Positions 50,970 through 63,348 of a stretch of DNA of 64,000 bases are shown here, piece by piece. Source of the DNA: Adiantum capillus-veneris (taxonomy: Eukaryota > Streptophyta > Polypodiopsida > Polypodiales > Pteridaceae); the NCBI GenBank assembly GCA_014529385.2, contig CM043945.1:139591241-139655240 (forward strand), written 5' to 3'. The translations under genes were made by a program, and so were the position numbers. Under the pieces are notes generated by a model. It was not told the DNA's origin. It did not search any database and saw nothing but the letters and a program-made list of their open reading frames with translations. Numbering within the stretch: the first letter of the stretch is position 1; every line of letters begins with the position of its first letter.

Positions 50970-53900
50970 AGCATGGTGGAGCCACATCATACAGATGATT
51001 GGTATTTAGATAGTGGTGCCACAAATCATATGACATATCATGGTGAATGGTTTGACAGAAAAGAGAAGTTAGAAGAGGATGAGTTTGTCGCTACAGGTGA
51101 TGATACTATGCATCGGATTACACATGTTGGTTCAGTTCCATTGCTAGAAAAAGACGGGACATACAACACATTGGGAGATGTTCTATATGTGCCTTCAATC
51201 ACAAAGAATTTAGCATCAGTTGGACAGATGACAGATCAAGGGTTGCAAGTCCGTTTTAATCGTTATGGCTGCTTCATAGAGGAGTTTCACACGGCAAACC
51301 AGGCAAGATATTGGCACGTGGAAGAAAGAAAGGCCGCTTGTTCTCATTGGAAGCTGGAGATCCATGTTTACACAGTGGTATGTATGCAAACAAATCAGCC
51401 ACTCAAGATGATTGGGCAAATTTATGGCATAAGAGAATCGGTCATGTCAATTTTAGAAGATTAAAGCATATGCAATCAAATCAAATTGTACGTGGATTAC
51501 CAAAGTTTGGCAGATTGAATTTTGATCATGTTTGTGAAGCTTGTCAATTTGGAAAGCAATCTCGTTTACCATTTCCAAAGAGGGGGAGAATTAGCCAGAG
51601 TCCTTTGGAAATTGTTCATTCAGATAATTGGGGACCTTGTGATCATGCTACACCAAATGGTTGTCGATATTTTATCACATTTACGGATGATTACAGCAGA
51701 ATGACATGGGTTTACTTTCTAAAGGCAAAGTGAGAGGCATTTGAGGTATTTTTGGAGTTCAAAGTTATGGTTGAGAAAGAGAATGGTTGTCAAATTAAAT
51801 GCCTACGTACAGATGGAGGGGGAGAGTACATGTCACACAGTTTTGATGATTACTTACGTGAACAAGGCATAAGAAGACAGATTACTTGCAGATACACACC
51901 ACAACAAAATGGAGTTGCTGAGAGAAAGAATAGAGTCATAGCAGAGATTGCAAGAGCCATGATGAATGAGATGAATATGCCATTAACATATTGGGCTGAA
52001 GTAGTTCATACAGCAGTACACATTATGAATTGAACACCAACAGCTGCCATTCATGAAATTTCACCTTATGAGAGACTTTATGGGATCAAGCCAACAGTTT
52101 CCTACATGAAAGTTTTTGGATGTGTTTGCTATGTTCATGTACCAAATTAAGCAAGAAAGAAGATGGAGCCAAAGGCAGTGAAGTGTATATTCTTGGGCTA
52201 CCCAGTTGAAAAGAAAGGTTACAAGTGCTATGATCCTACGACAAGACAAGTTTATGTCAGTAGAGATGTCAGATTTTGTGAGCATGAACCATGGTATAAA
52301 CCAAAGCCAGTGATGATAGAAGATGAGTATGAAGAGCAAGAGAATGTGCGTCATGTTGTTGATAAGCCAGGACCATCAACAAGAACTATTTCAGGACCAC
52401 ATATGGCGGAGGAGAGTACAGGAAGTGTCAACCCATGGAGTGGTCGTTTGCGAGATAAGAAGCAAGACGAGAAAGGCAAGAAGAAAGTGGTTGAAGAGAG
52501 TTCTGGAGATGAAAGCCTCGATGAAGAGCATGATTTACCACATTTGAGGACACCTGGAAGTAAGCATATTGAGAAATATGTACCCCCATATGCAAGAGTT
52601 GAAGAGAAGAGTGCACCACAATTGAGAAGATCAGAGAGGGTGCGTTATCCAGTTGATAGATTGACATACAATGGTTACATGCGTACACATTATGCATACA
52701 TGGTTTCACGTGTGCAACATAAAGAGCCTACATGTTTTCAAGAGGCAATTGGAAAATCAGAATGGGAGTCAGCTATGGATGATGAGATGGATGCTCTTGT
52801 GAAGAATGACACTTGGGATTTGGTTCGCTTGCCAAGTGGAAAGAAAGCAATTGGTTCAAAATGGGTATACAAAGTCACGTGCAAGTCAGATGGTAGTGTG
52901 GAAAGATACAAAGCGAGGCTTGTTGCTAAAGGTTATGCACAAACAAAAGGTCTTGATTATGATGAGACATTTAGTCCAGTTGCAAAGATGACAACAGTCA
53001 GATTGGTGATAGCAATGGCAAGTATGTTCGGTTGGAAGTTACGGCAAATGGATGTGGATAATGCATTCTTGAATGGTGACTTGGAAGAAGAAGTTTATAT
53101 GATACAGCCAGAGGGTTATCAACATCCAGAGTTTCCATATTATGTGTGTAAGTTGAAGAAAGCATTGTATGGTTTGAAGCAAGCATCTAGAGCTTGGTGT
53201 GAAAAGATAACCAGATTCTTGAAGAAGATTGGATTTAAACAATCTACTGCTGATCACTCATTATTTTTGAAGCATGTTGATGGAGAGATCGTCGTTATTG
53301 TTATCTATGTTGATGACTTGATTCTCACTAGAAATCATGCTGAGCAAATTTTGCATGTCAAGAAGAGTTTGTTGAGAGAATTCAACATGAAGGACCTTGG
53401 TGAGTTGAGATATTTCTTGGGAATTGAAATTGTCAATACTTTATCAGGAATTTGGATGATACAAAGACAATATGCATTGGATATGCTTGAGAAGTATGGA
53501 ATGACAGCATGCAAACCGGTTGATACACCTCTTGATCAAAATGTGAAGTTGTTTGATGATGGACATTACATTGAGGATGTCACTATGTATTGCAAGATGG
53601 TTGGAAGCCTTATTTACTTGACAATAACAAGGCCAGATTTGAGTTATGCAGTGGGTGTTGTGAGTCAATTCATGCAAAAGCCATGTAAAAGTCATCTTGA
53701 TGCAGTGAGACGGATTATGAGATATGTGAAAGCCACTGTCAGTTATGGAATGTTCTATGAAAAGAATGGGAAGCTTTGTCTTTATGGTTACACAGATGCA
53801 GATTGGGCAGGAGATTTTATGGATAGAAGATCTACAAGTGGTTATGCATTTTCCATTGGCAATGGTATGATAAGTTGGAGTAGCAAGAAGCAATCAACTG

Positions 53901-54277
53901 TAGCATTATCAAGTACAGAAGCTGAATATCGTGGAGCAGCTTTGGCAGCATGTGAAGAGTCATGGTTGAGAGTACTTATGGTAGAATTTGGTTTTGACTA
54001 TCTTGACAGTGTCATTATATATTGTGACAATATTAGCAGCATCATGTTGGCAAAGAATCCAGTCTACCATGCTCGCACTAAACACATTGAGGTACATTAT
54101 CACTTCATTAGAGAAAAAGTTTTGGCAAATGAGATTGATTTGGTGTATGTGAAGACAAATGATCAAGTTGCGGATATATTCACAAAAGCTCTTGGAAAGG
54201 AGAAGTTTTGCTACTTTCGTGAAGCATTGGGAATCCATCATATGCAAGCTCACTCTGAGCTTGAGGGGGAGTGTTAA
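50970..54277 (+). pseudogene. Pol region (protease, integrase, RT, RNase H) of young copia
   Basis: Protease begins near 50973 with WYLDSGATNHM. A frameshift near 51300 leads into pre-integrase (WHKRIGHVNFRRLKHM, then CEACQFGK). The integrase core has HSDNWGP, TDDYSRMTWVY, RTDGGGEY and PQQNGVAERKN. Stops interrupt it at 51731 (TGA), 52031 (TGA) and 52148 (TAA). From 52151 to 54277 the frame is fully open (704 codons from the first ATG, 52163). That part covers the end of integrase, RT with YVDD at 53306-53317 and GLKQASRAW, and RNase H with DADWAG and SSTEAEYR. It ends just before the polypurine tract. Confidence 0.92.
54261..54271 (+). promoter_or_regulatory. Polypurine tract of young copia
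   Basis: TTGAGGGGGAG directly before the 3' LTR. Confidence 0.85.
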
Positions 54278-54507
54278 AGAATATGATGTTAAAGAATATG
54301 CCCATTGTGCTATGGGCGGCTGGACACTGACTATACTATGTTGTAAATATACTTTGGATAATAGTTCAAAGAAAACAAGAAGAAGAGAAGAGCAGCTCGT
54401 TGAATGGCTGCTGCAGGGTAACGATTGTGTGTGTGTGTGTCTCGATGTGTGTTGGTGTGTGTGTGTAGTCTTCTTTCCTACCTTCTCCATCATCTGCGCA
54501 CTCTACA
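54272..54507 (+). repeat. 3' LTR of young copia
   Basis: 236 bp, nearly identical to the 5' LTR. The extra 10 bp are in the GT-rich part. Confidence 0.93.
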
Positions 54508-54512
54508 TAGGG
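54508..54512. other. Target-site duplication TAGGG (right)
   Basis: Matches 48779-48783. Confidence 0.93.
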
Positions 54513-57124
54513 TAGTGACTGTTGATGCCATTGACAGTTGATTTGGTTGGGAGTGAGCTATGTTACATTGATAGAGTGAAGAACTCTTAACTCCCAATCC
54601 ATTGTCAATTTCCATTCAACATCCATTTCATGAACAATCTACTCTTTAAGTGCACCTTCTTCAGCTTTAGAGAACTGGACCATTGGCACTTGTTCTTCAT
54701 CGGTGATTGGTACTTGGAATTCAAAACTTCTTCTCTACCCTTCTGTTGGTTGTGTTTCCATTTCTACAAAGGAGACTGATGGTATGCCTATATTTGGTTG
54801 TTTAGATGTACTTGCCTCCTCCTGAGTTTCCATATTCCCTTCTCTCAGCAGCTGGTTGTCTCTCTTTAAATCCTCTATCTCCTTACTTAGTTGCTCTTCT
54901 CTTTGTACTTGCATTAAGATGAGGTCACATCTTTGTGCCTGTTCGAGCTTCAACTCAAGTTCCAGGTCTTAATTACTCTTTTCCAAGGTCTTGTAAACTT
55001 CATGTGTCCCCTTGAGTGATCCTATGGCTGGGTTTTCCTTTAGTTTCTTTAGGAATGCCCCTTGGTCATTGATTCTCTGCTCTGAGTATTACAAAGGAGA
55101 ATTTTCTACATTTAATTGTACTTGGAGCTTTTCTACTGACTAAGTAGTGCTTAAAAGTTCATTCATTACTTCAGTTAGCTGTTGGTTCTTGCTTTTACAT
55201 GCATCTGATAGCTTTGTGAGAATCTCCCCTAGTTCTTCCATTTCTTTTTGTTTCTTTTCCTTGACACTTTGCTGTTGCTCTACTTTTTTCTTGAGATCTT
55301 TCATCCTGTCTTCAAGCTCACCTTGGAGAGAATCAATCACTTGTTCCAACTCTTGAAATTTAGCACTACGGCTAAGAGCTACTGTTTGGATCTTTTTTGT
55401 CATCAGTTGCATTTGATTTTCATATTCATTAACCTGGATGATAACTTCATCCGCTATTTTCTATTCTTCAAATTCTACTTGAGGCTGCTTAGAAGGTCCA
55501 GCTAATTCGGCTTGCGGCTCTTTTGATGGTTGAGCAGATTCTACCTGAGGTTTTGTAGATACTTCAACTGATTCTGTTTGTGGTGTTGTAGAAAGTCCAA
55601 TTTCATCTTTGTTTGTTTCCTTGGGCTATTCATAACTGGCTTCCTCCTCTTGTTTCTCTTTTTTCTTTGTTTCCTTGCCTTCATTGGATTTGTCAGTTGG
55701 TGAAGGGCTTGGACAAGGGATTGGTTGGTCTTCTTGTTCAGTTTGCCAAGGCGGTCTTGGAGACATCTCTCCTTGTGTTATGGTTCAATTTGTTGTGCAA
55801 CTGTTGTTTGCTTTTGTTGCACAAATAAATTTTCTCTGGCCTTTCCTTGCCCTTCTAATGCCTCCTGTATGTTTAGGGATTCGCCTTTCGCATACATTCT
55901 CTCAAGCAAATCCTTTGGATCTTCTTCTCGGGGTTCTTGGTTTCAGGACCCTTGATCTCCCTTGGACTCCATAATTCGAGGTTCTCTCTTGCAGCTTGGC
56001 GACTTATTTCATAATATTATTTCTCTCTTTTGAACCTTGCTTTTTTTTGTTGATGGGCTACCACTGCTTTCCTCTTCATTTCTTCTCTCCGTGCCCTTTT
56101 TTCTTCACTATGAGAGCTCTCTTTACTGCTATTGGGTTTAGGTGAGCTTTCTGGTGATTCTGCATCTAATTTATAGATTCTTTTATTCTTTGATCTAGTG
56201 GCTCGTGGAGAGAATTGAGCTATGACTATCCATGTATTCTGATCTAGGGCTGGTGACAAGTTATCGTCCATCCCAATAGCATGGTATGCAATCCGGGTTA
56301 GAACTTCAGCTCCCAGATATGTTACTCTTTCTTCGTTATATGTGCTCTTGAGTGTTGTAAGCACGTATTTAGCATGATATATTGTGTGTCTTGTTGTTGA
56401 CTTCAATACCTACGTGAAGGTGGTTGCAACCTCATGATTTGGAGCAGTATATCTTGATGGTGTCTTTGCAAGGAAGTGGAAATTTTGATGATAAAGATGG
56501 GCGGGATCCTCCACTTGCTTTAGAATAAGGTCAGAGAAGGTGGCGGCAATTGTATTCTTAGTGAATGTACCAGTTGTCTTCCTATCTCTGGCCCTCATTG
56601 TCATACCTTCAGTGGGTAGTTTTAATGCTTGGGCCACTATTTCCTTGTTAATGACCACTTCGACTTTATGGCGTTGCTGATCCGTGATCTGAGCATATCT
56701 ATCCTCTTTGATTGTTGATAATAGTTCATAAGCTCTCTAAAATCTACTCCACATGGCTCTTGATTGTAGAACTCTCAAAGTCATAACCTTATGTTGGATT
56801 CTTTTGTTGCTGGATTCGCGGCTACATCATAAACTTCTTTGGGTAGCATCAACAACTCTACTTGATTTCCATCTTCACTTTTGAATTTGCTGATGAAGAC
56901 TGTGGTGTTGTGTTCTTCAAGCTGTTCTTTTGACAAGTAGATTACTTTTGCAATCTTTCATTGAACTCGGCTCCAATTGATATGGTGGCAATTCTTGTAG
57001 CTTTTCTTTTTAGGTTATCCTCTTTTTTGCTTTCTCAGCATCTTGCATTGCACCTATTAGGAGAATACAGTTCGAAGTTAGAAAATTCCACAAATTTTGC
57101 TCGGAAATACCCGCTGATGTCCAT

Positions 57125-59242
57125 TTTGCTTCTGATCAATTTTTGAGCATGTATAGATGCATAAAAACATGTAAAGATCAAAACCATTCAATCCATGCAA
57201 AATTTACAGCCAAACTAAATAATCGTAATTATTTACAGCAGTGAAATTTTTCAATATTTTTGTATTTTTGACATCATAGGCTTGAAAAATATGTGATTTA
57301 GATACTCTAAGTGAAGTGTGGGCTCATTTGAGTGCACCGAGTGGAAATGGTGTCAGATTTAGTCTTCAGACTTTGAAACAGTAGATATGAAGGGATTTTG
57401 GATTTTTGGAGATCCAAACTTGATCAAACTTGATTGATGGGCTTGTCACATCATGTACTTTGGGCCCATAAGGTCAAAATTAAAATTTGAACTCATTCTG
57501 GCTAAAATGTAAATAATCGTGATTTTTAACTTTTTCATCAAATTAGACATTTTTTATTGCAAGCTGGTTCTAGACATGCTATAGAGCCTCTGTGTGAGAT
57601 ATGGTATGTTTTGGATCAAAAATGTGATAATTAACTCAAATTTGGGTAGAAGAGCCTTTTCTGCGTTTTTTGACAAAATCTGAGATTTTCTTGATCCTTT
57701 GGGCTCATATTTGACATGTGGCATGAGATAGATGTGTACAAGTGATAGGTGAAGTGGCATGATGATTTTCAAGCCAGTTGTGCACAAAAGTAAATAACCA
57801 TGATTATTAACTACAACTGTATTTTTGCTTGAAAAGATAATTTGTGTCGACATCACTTCGCGCTCTTCTCGACTCTGAAATCACCCTTTTTTGTTACTAC
57901 TTGGTGTGTAGAGTTGTTTGGTTACTTTTGAAGCCAATGGACTTGTCCATTACATAGTCCTGATGCTACTGAGTTTGGGCTCATTCAGAGTCAGTTTGAC
58001 TTCATATGTCAAATTTGACACTTTGTAGTGTTCGAGCTGTTTCCCGCTGTTAGAGAGCGTGCCTTGACTGTTCTTTTGAAACCATCTAAGTACATTCTGT
58101 ACAGACCTTATCTATAAGCTGCCCGTGGAGTTAGAATTCAATTATGGCATATGGTCAAAACCTAGATTATTTTTTTGGGGACCCCCTCGACCCCTGCCAA
58201 ATGGTCATCTAATGATATGGAAGTGTTCTACTATCAAGGGCATGCTACAGTTCAAGTCTTGTCCAATTCTCTTGAGCTGACACGCCGCTAGGGTCGTCTT
58301 TGTGTTGTAGGAATTCGTACATAGCTAAGATTTTTTCTTGGGCCTAGACCTGTTACCTGACTGTATATAAATGTTCTATGATGAGTTTAGAACTTACACC
58401 TCATGTCTCGTGTGAAACCGCACTAAAAATGGTCGACTGTGGACTCCGGAAATTGCACGTAAAGAAAGTAGAGAGCTCTCTTCTCCAAGAATGACTAGTG
58501 AAAATGAGGTGATTTTGGGCTACATTGGATATCTATACTCGGACTTCCCAAACTATTTTTCTCCAAATTCCCCTGTTGGTCCTAATAGGCCGTGAAATCT
58601 ATGTTAGACTCGAAAATTTCCTCAATCGAACTCCATTAGCTCATTCTGCAAGAATTTGCAAAAATAGGCCTCCCGCTTTTATTTGTCGTCTCGTGATTGA
58701 AAATTTTTGTGCTTGCTCGTCTTGTTCTTCTAATCATCAAAATATCTTTAGTTTCTCCATCTGAGCTCATTTGCTATTTATTATTAATTTTTGATCTGTT
58801 TATTAAAAAATCAAAGAAAATAATAAAATGCACTAAATATTTTTTTTTGAAAATTTAACAATTAAGAAAATCCATTGGAAGAAACTATTGTATTACCTTT
58901 TGGCGGATTTCTCTATTTTTAAGCTCCAATATAAAAACAAATTGATAAAAATAAGCAAAAAAGACTATTCTTTATGTATTTCTGTTTATAATATATACAC
59001 TAATTACACTCATCGGAGAGATGTTATCAGTTGAAATTCCCATGTTGATGATTTTTAAGGGCATTTTTAGGTAATTGTGCAAAAAACCACACGTTAACAT
59101 CCAAGTTTTCCTCCCTCTTTAAACATTTTCCTTAACTAATGAAGTTTCCTTCCAACCCTCCTAGATGGAGTACTCTAGGACGATTGTGTGCATGGGTTGA
59201 ACAATCTTGTCTATGCATAGTGGTGGTTGTCTCTATCATGCT
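57125..59242. other. G2 internal spacer, unit 3
   Basis: Collinear with 7215-9332. Motif copies start at 57215, 57509 and 57790. No gene seen. Confidence 0.6.
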
Positions 59243-60330
59243 TTAAAGGTCAATGTAATTCAAACGAGTATGCGGTGCAAGAGTTGAGTCTTCAGTAGTT
59301 AACTCAAGGGTTTTCGTGGTCAAGGTTTCTTGTTGTTGTTTTCTAAATAGCAGACTTTGTAACTTATGTGCTCTTTGCTTGATTGTACCATCTGGATGCT
59401 TTGGCACAGTGATTTTTTGAGTTGTAGGTAGCAATGATGACGGTTGCTGAGCTTTAACCCTCCATTGGTATTTTGGTTTTGGGTTGATGAACTATTGTGG
59501 TGGAGTTTTATGAGATTTAACTTTCCATTGATTCATCTGCTTTACAATTTGTGGAGAAGATAAATGCTCCTTTAGTTTCCAAACCCATCTAGTGCTAGTT
59601 TCCCTTTTGAAATATGTTTTTCTTTGAGTTGTTATATGTGAAACTTTCTTCAGTATGGTAGATAAGTTTTAGGGCACCCAAATTTGAGACGAATTGTCCT
59701 TGATTTCTACTTTTAGTACGCAAATCTTCCTGACCACTTGCATGTTGCTTGTAGCATTTTCTTGTCTAGAGGGTGACATATATTTATTATTCCCTGATGT
59801 CTTTTGTGGGCGACCTATTTTCCATTCCTCTTTGCTCGGTGCAATTGGAACTTAGAGTTGTCCTCCTTTAAGCAATAGCTTGAGTTTATTGGTTTCCCAA
59901 TCTGGTACTACCTTATATATCCACATCCATGAGATTCCAAGAATCATTGTTTTATTTATATGTTCATCTGGTATGCACACAAATTGATGAGTGAGATCCA
60001 TTTACTATCAAATTCAAGTTGACTACTCCCAATTCGGGTGTTGGGTTTTTGTTGAATCCTTTAATTGCAAATATTCCCCATGCTAAAGACTGATTTGTAG
60101 CTTTCTTGTAAGTGGAATAACTGACTGCATTCATTCGAGCTCCGGTATCTACGAATACATTTTTGCTTTGATTGTTCAGTGGTACTGTGACGCGAACGTC
60201 AATTCCATCCAACCACTCATCATCCGTTGATACTGCATCATTCTGTGATTCCCATAGTCTTTCATCTGGTTCCAAAGTGTTGATGGGAATAGGTGTTTTC
60301 TGATTATTGAAAGCAGCTTTCCTCTTGAGT
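59243..60330 (-). pseudogene. G2 protease-like domain and basic tail, downstream of integrase
   Basis: On the minus strand, a frame at 60275-59964 contains NQSKNVFVDTGARMNAVSYS. It has a D-T-G triad in hydrophobic context, then GFNKNPTPELGVVNLNLIVNG, and after a stop an ILGISWMWIYKVVPDW-like segment. This is the layout of plant gypsy retropepsins. A basic Gln/Lys-rich tail continues to the stop at 59243. It follows the integrase C-terminus, with the joining sequence readable except for one stop near 60339. Gypsy elements normally have protease before RT, so the position is unusual. Confidence 0.6.
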
Positions 60331-60338
60331 ACGCGAAG

Positions 60339-61460
60339 TCAAGCTTCATCAATAACTTGTTGTTGTTTAATCTCTCTCTGCTTTGCTACATGCATCTCTA
60401 GTAAATTATTGGTTAGTGGCAAATGGTACTTCTTTAAGCGGCATCGACTAATCCAGTTAGCCATTGGTTCACCATCTATAGTGGACAGCTTAACTACTCC
60501 ACTTGGAGATACATATTCAATGATAAACGGTCCATTTCCTTTTCTCTTGAATTTGGGAATGTGTTGCTTAAGGAAATAAACTAAAACTAGGTCCCCTTTT
60601 TTGAAGATTTTTGTGACTAGATGTGAATCAAAAAATTGGTTTTGCTTCCATTTTTGTGCATAGATGTGAGCTACAGCTGTTAGCCTTTGCTCATAAAGAT
60701 TTTCTAAATCTTCAAGCCTCTCTGACAATTCATGTCCCGTCCACTCAAGATCTTTAGCTAGTCTTAGTGTCGGCAATAGAAATTCTATCAGTAGTATGGC
60801 ATCAAGACCATAAACAATATTAAAGGGTGTAGCATTTAAAGCTATCTTGAATGAAACTCTTTACGTCTATAGAGTGGCCTGTAGACTCATTTCCCAATCA
60901 ATTCGTCCTGAACTAGCCACTTTAGCCAATACAAAACTAAGAATTTTATTCATGTGCTCAGCCTGTCCATTTCTTCTGGATGATATGGAGTGGATTGTTA
61001 TGGATGACCATTAATGAACATATGGTAGATACTCAATTACCTCATTGAGGAAATGAGTTCTCCTGTCACTGATAATTTCTATTGGAAGTCCATATCTTGT
61101 GAATATATTCTCATACAAGAATGCGGTTGTGGTTCTAGCATCATTATTCCTGGTTACCTTAGCCTCTTTCCACTTGGTCAAATAATCCATAGCTACAATG
61201 ATATAATGAGCTTGAGTTCTATAAGCAAGTGGTTGTATTGGTCCAACAAAATATATGCCCCATTTTGCAAAAGCTCTGGCCCCCATCATTGGTCTTAAAG
61301 ACATGTTGTCTATCCTTGTTGGCATCTTTGCTCATTGGTATGCATCACACCTTTGAACATATTCTTTGGCATCTGCAAGAAGTGTTGGCTACCATATTCC
61401 TACCTTTAAAAATTGTTCTAGTGGTGGTTTCACTAAAAAAGTGACCTCCCGCTAATCCAG
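60339..61460 (-). pseudogene. G2 integrase, inactivated
   Basis: Minus strand. The core at 61325-61011 reads KWGIYFVGPIQP, where the first catalytic Asp of the usual WGIDFVGP is Tyr. It continues DYLTKWKEAKV and GLPIEIISDRRTHFLNEVIE with the second Asp present. The part holding the Glu is degraded. The C-terminal domain at 60776-60339 has KKGDLVLVYFLKQHIPKFKR, GPFIIEYVSPSGVVKLSTID and ANWISRCRLKKYH. A polypurine or LTR signal is not found after it. Confidence 0.75.
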
Positions 61461-62151
61461 CATGTGCTTGTTCTAGAGTGGTATATATTCATCTTCATTT
61501 TCACAAAGATGCAAATGTTGGTCCTTTCCCCTCTGATACAATTGGTTTCCAATAAGAGCATAGTCTCTTGCTTCAATTTCAATAGCTCTTTGGCGACGTT
61601 AACTCACTTCCTCCGGAAATGTTCTACTTAGGAACGAGTGATATTTGAAGTAATGTCACATGAGGTATCGGTATTTGTTTCTAGCATTGAAGACAGGTTT
61701 TGATAAATGAGTGAACATCACTCCTCGTGGTTGGCCAAAATACTTCAAGGCTCAAGATCTGTTGCATAGCTTGATCTTCTGCAAAGTGAAGTTGTACTAT
61801 GGTAATGTGTGCTTGACTTAGTTATTGGTTTTTCTCCTCAGGATTAATGCACAAAAGAAATATTCCATCGTGATTTCTTTTTTATAGCCTTCCAGCTAGT
61901 ACTTGATACATAGCCAATTGCCCAATTAATCTTGGTGTAATAGGAGGTGGTGTTTGAGAACCCACTTGAGCTATGGTCATCAATGAAACCATATTTTTTT
62001 ACCAACAGGGTATCATTTCCACAAAGAATAGATATTCATGTGGTAGATCATCGTCTACCCCTTTTGGTGGTTCTCCTGAAATAATCCGTGATAAATGATC
62101 TACTCTTTGGTTTGTGGTGCTCTTTTGTACAACTATAGTGAAATCAAATTC
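61461..62151 (-). pseudogene. Degraded G2 pol between RNase H and integrase
   Basis: About 0.7 kb with no open frame above 60 codons. By position it should encode the connection and the integrase zinc-binding region. Traces only. Confidence 0.4.
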
Positions 62152-62589
62152 CTAGAGAATGATGAACCGTCTCACTATCCTCCCTATATTGAATGGCTTG
62201 TTGACCAAGTATAATAAAGCTTGGTGGTCCACAAAGAACACAAATTTTCTGGCTAATAGGTAATGTCTATAATGTTTTACGACATACATCATCTCTAATC
62301 CTTCTCTTTCGGTGGTTGGATAATTCTTCTCTACCATATTCAATTGTCTACTAGCATAAGAAATGATAAAATTAATTTTACTGTCTCCTGGTTGAGCTAA
62401 TATACACCCAATGGCAAAATTGGAAGTATCAATATGTATATGGAATATCGTTTTCCAATTTGGTGCTTTCAATATTGGGGCTGAAGTGAGAGCTTGTTTA
62501 AGCTTCATGAAGGATTCTTCACACTCATCCTTAGTCCATACAAAGAGTGTAATTTGGACATAAATGGGTTTTGTGGTTCTAGCATACAT
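62152..62589 (-). pseudogene. G2 RNase H domain
   Basis: Open for 145 codons. It has FHIHIDTSNFAIGCILAQ (catalytic Asp), YPTTEREGLEMMYVVKHYRH (Glu) and FFVDHQALLYLVNK (Asp), so the visible catalytic acids are kept. It follows RT in the usual gypsy order. Confidence 0.8.
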
Positions 62590-62770
62590 GTAAATGAACC
62601 ATCTGTAATATCCACAATGTCCAATGAAAACCTAAACCCCTTTGATTGTTGTTGGTCTAGGCAATTTAGCAACAACATGAGGTTTATTCATATTGGTTTC
62701 TATGCCGTTTTTAGACACTATATGTCAAGATGTTTTCCTTGCTTACCCATAAAGGTGCACTTTTTAGGAT

Positions 62771-63348
62771 TTAATCAAATCCTATAAAGTCTACATTTTT
62801 TGAATACCTTTTTGAAATGTCAAAATGATCAACCTGGATTGATGAATGTACACATAAATTATCCATATATATTTCCAAGAAATTACTAAGATATTCTTTG
62901 AAAGCATGGCTCGTCAATCTTTGAAAGATGGCAGGAGCATTAGTTAACCCAAAAGGCATAACCCTATAGACAAAAATACCCCATTCAATTGCAAAGGCAG
63001 TTTTATGCTGATCTTTTCGAGATCAACCATAATTTGACTGTACCCTAAAAATCCGTCTAAAAATCTATAAACTTCTTTTCCTCCAACTCGTTCTAAAACA
63101 TGCTCGCTAATTGGAAGAGGGTAGTTATCTCTAATGCTAGCTGCATCCACTTTTTTGAGATTGACACACACTCTTAATTTTCCATTTTTCTTGGGTACCA
63201 CCACAATTGGAGACCCCCAATTTGTGTGTTCAATTTCATAAATGAATTTGGATTCCTTGATCTTTTCTATCTCTTCTTTGGTTTGTTTGGCAAATGTTTC
63301 ATTATAAGAATATGGTTGTTGTCTACTTGGTTTTGCATCATCTCTCAT
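62771..63348 (-). pseudogene. G2 reverse transcriptase, inactivated
   Basis: Contains NWGSPIVVVPKKNGKLRVCV, DNYPLPISEHVLERVGGKE and FLDGFLGYSQI (first catalytic Asp). After a frameshift near 62950 it reads [20 protein letters not shown], and the active site reads YMDN instead of YxDD. The motif set is typical plant non-chromodomain Ty3/gypsy. Confidence 0.8.

Larger units (their letters stand above)
48784..54507 (+). mobile_element. Young Ty1/copia LTR retrotransposon with TAGGG target duplication
   Basis: A plus-strand element of 5724 bp. LTRs are at 48784-49009 and 54272-54507, starting TGTTAAAGAATATG and ending CTCTACA. TAGGG lies on both sides (48779-48783, 54508-54512). The uninterrupted site is seen in unit 2 near 27570 and, with small changes, in unit 1 near 4600. 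The LTRs differ by one substitution and a 10-bp GT-repeat length change. Domain order gag-PR-IN-RT-RH is diagnostic of copia. The coding region is broken. Confidence 0.95.
47933..57124 (-). pseudogene. G2 accessory frame, unit 3, split by the copia insertion
   Basis: Counterpart of 3753-7214, with its start codon at 57124. It is cut into 54508-57124 and 47933-48783 by the copia element. The coiled-coil blocks are at 55140-55412 and 54735-54953, the N-terminal conserved block at 56410-56658, and the YLGAEVLTRIAYHAIGM block plus basic segment at 56017-56406. The C-terminal block around 48100-48320 is partly broken. Function unknown. Confidence 0.55.
45305..60068. repeat. Segmental tandem unit 3 (part homologous to unit 1)
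   Basis: Third direct repeat, interrupted by a 5.7-kb copia insertion at 48784-54507. Homology to unit 1 stops near 60068, which corresponds to about 10160. There unit 3 continues in frame into the rest of a gypsy polyprotein, while unit 1 switches to unrelated sequence. Unit 3 therefore keeps the ancestral arrangement at this point. Confidence 0.8.

Noticed and set aside
52061-52354. Minus-strand ORFs inside the young copia (also 53444-53893 and 53960-54493)
   Set aside because: They are antisense shadows of the well-supported RT/RNase H frame.
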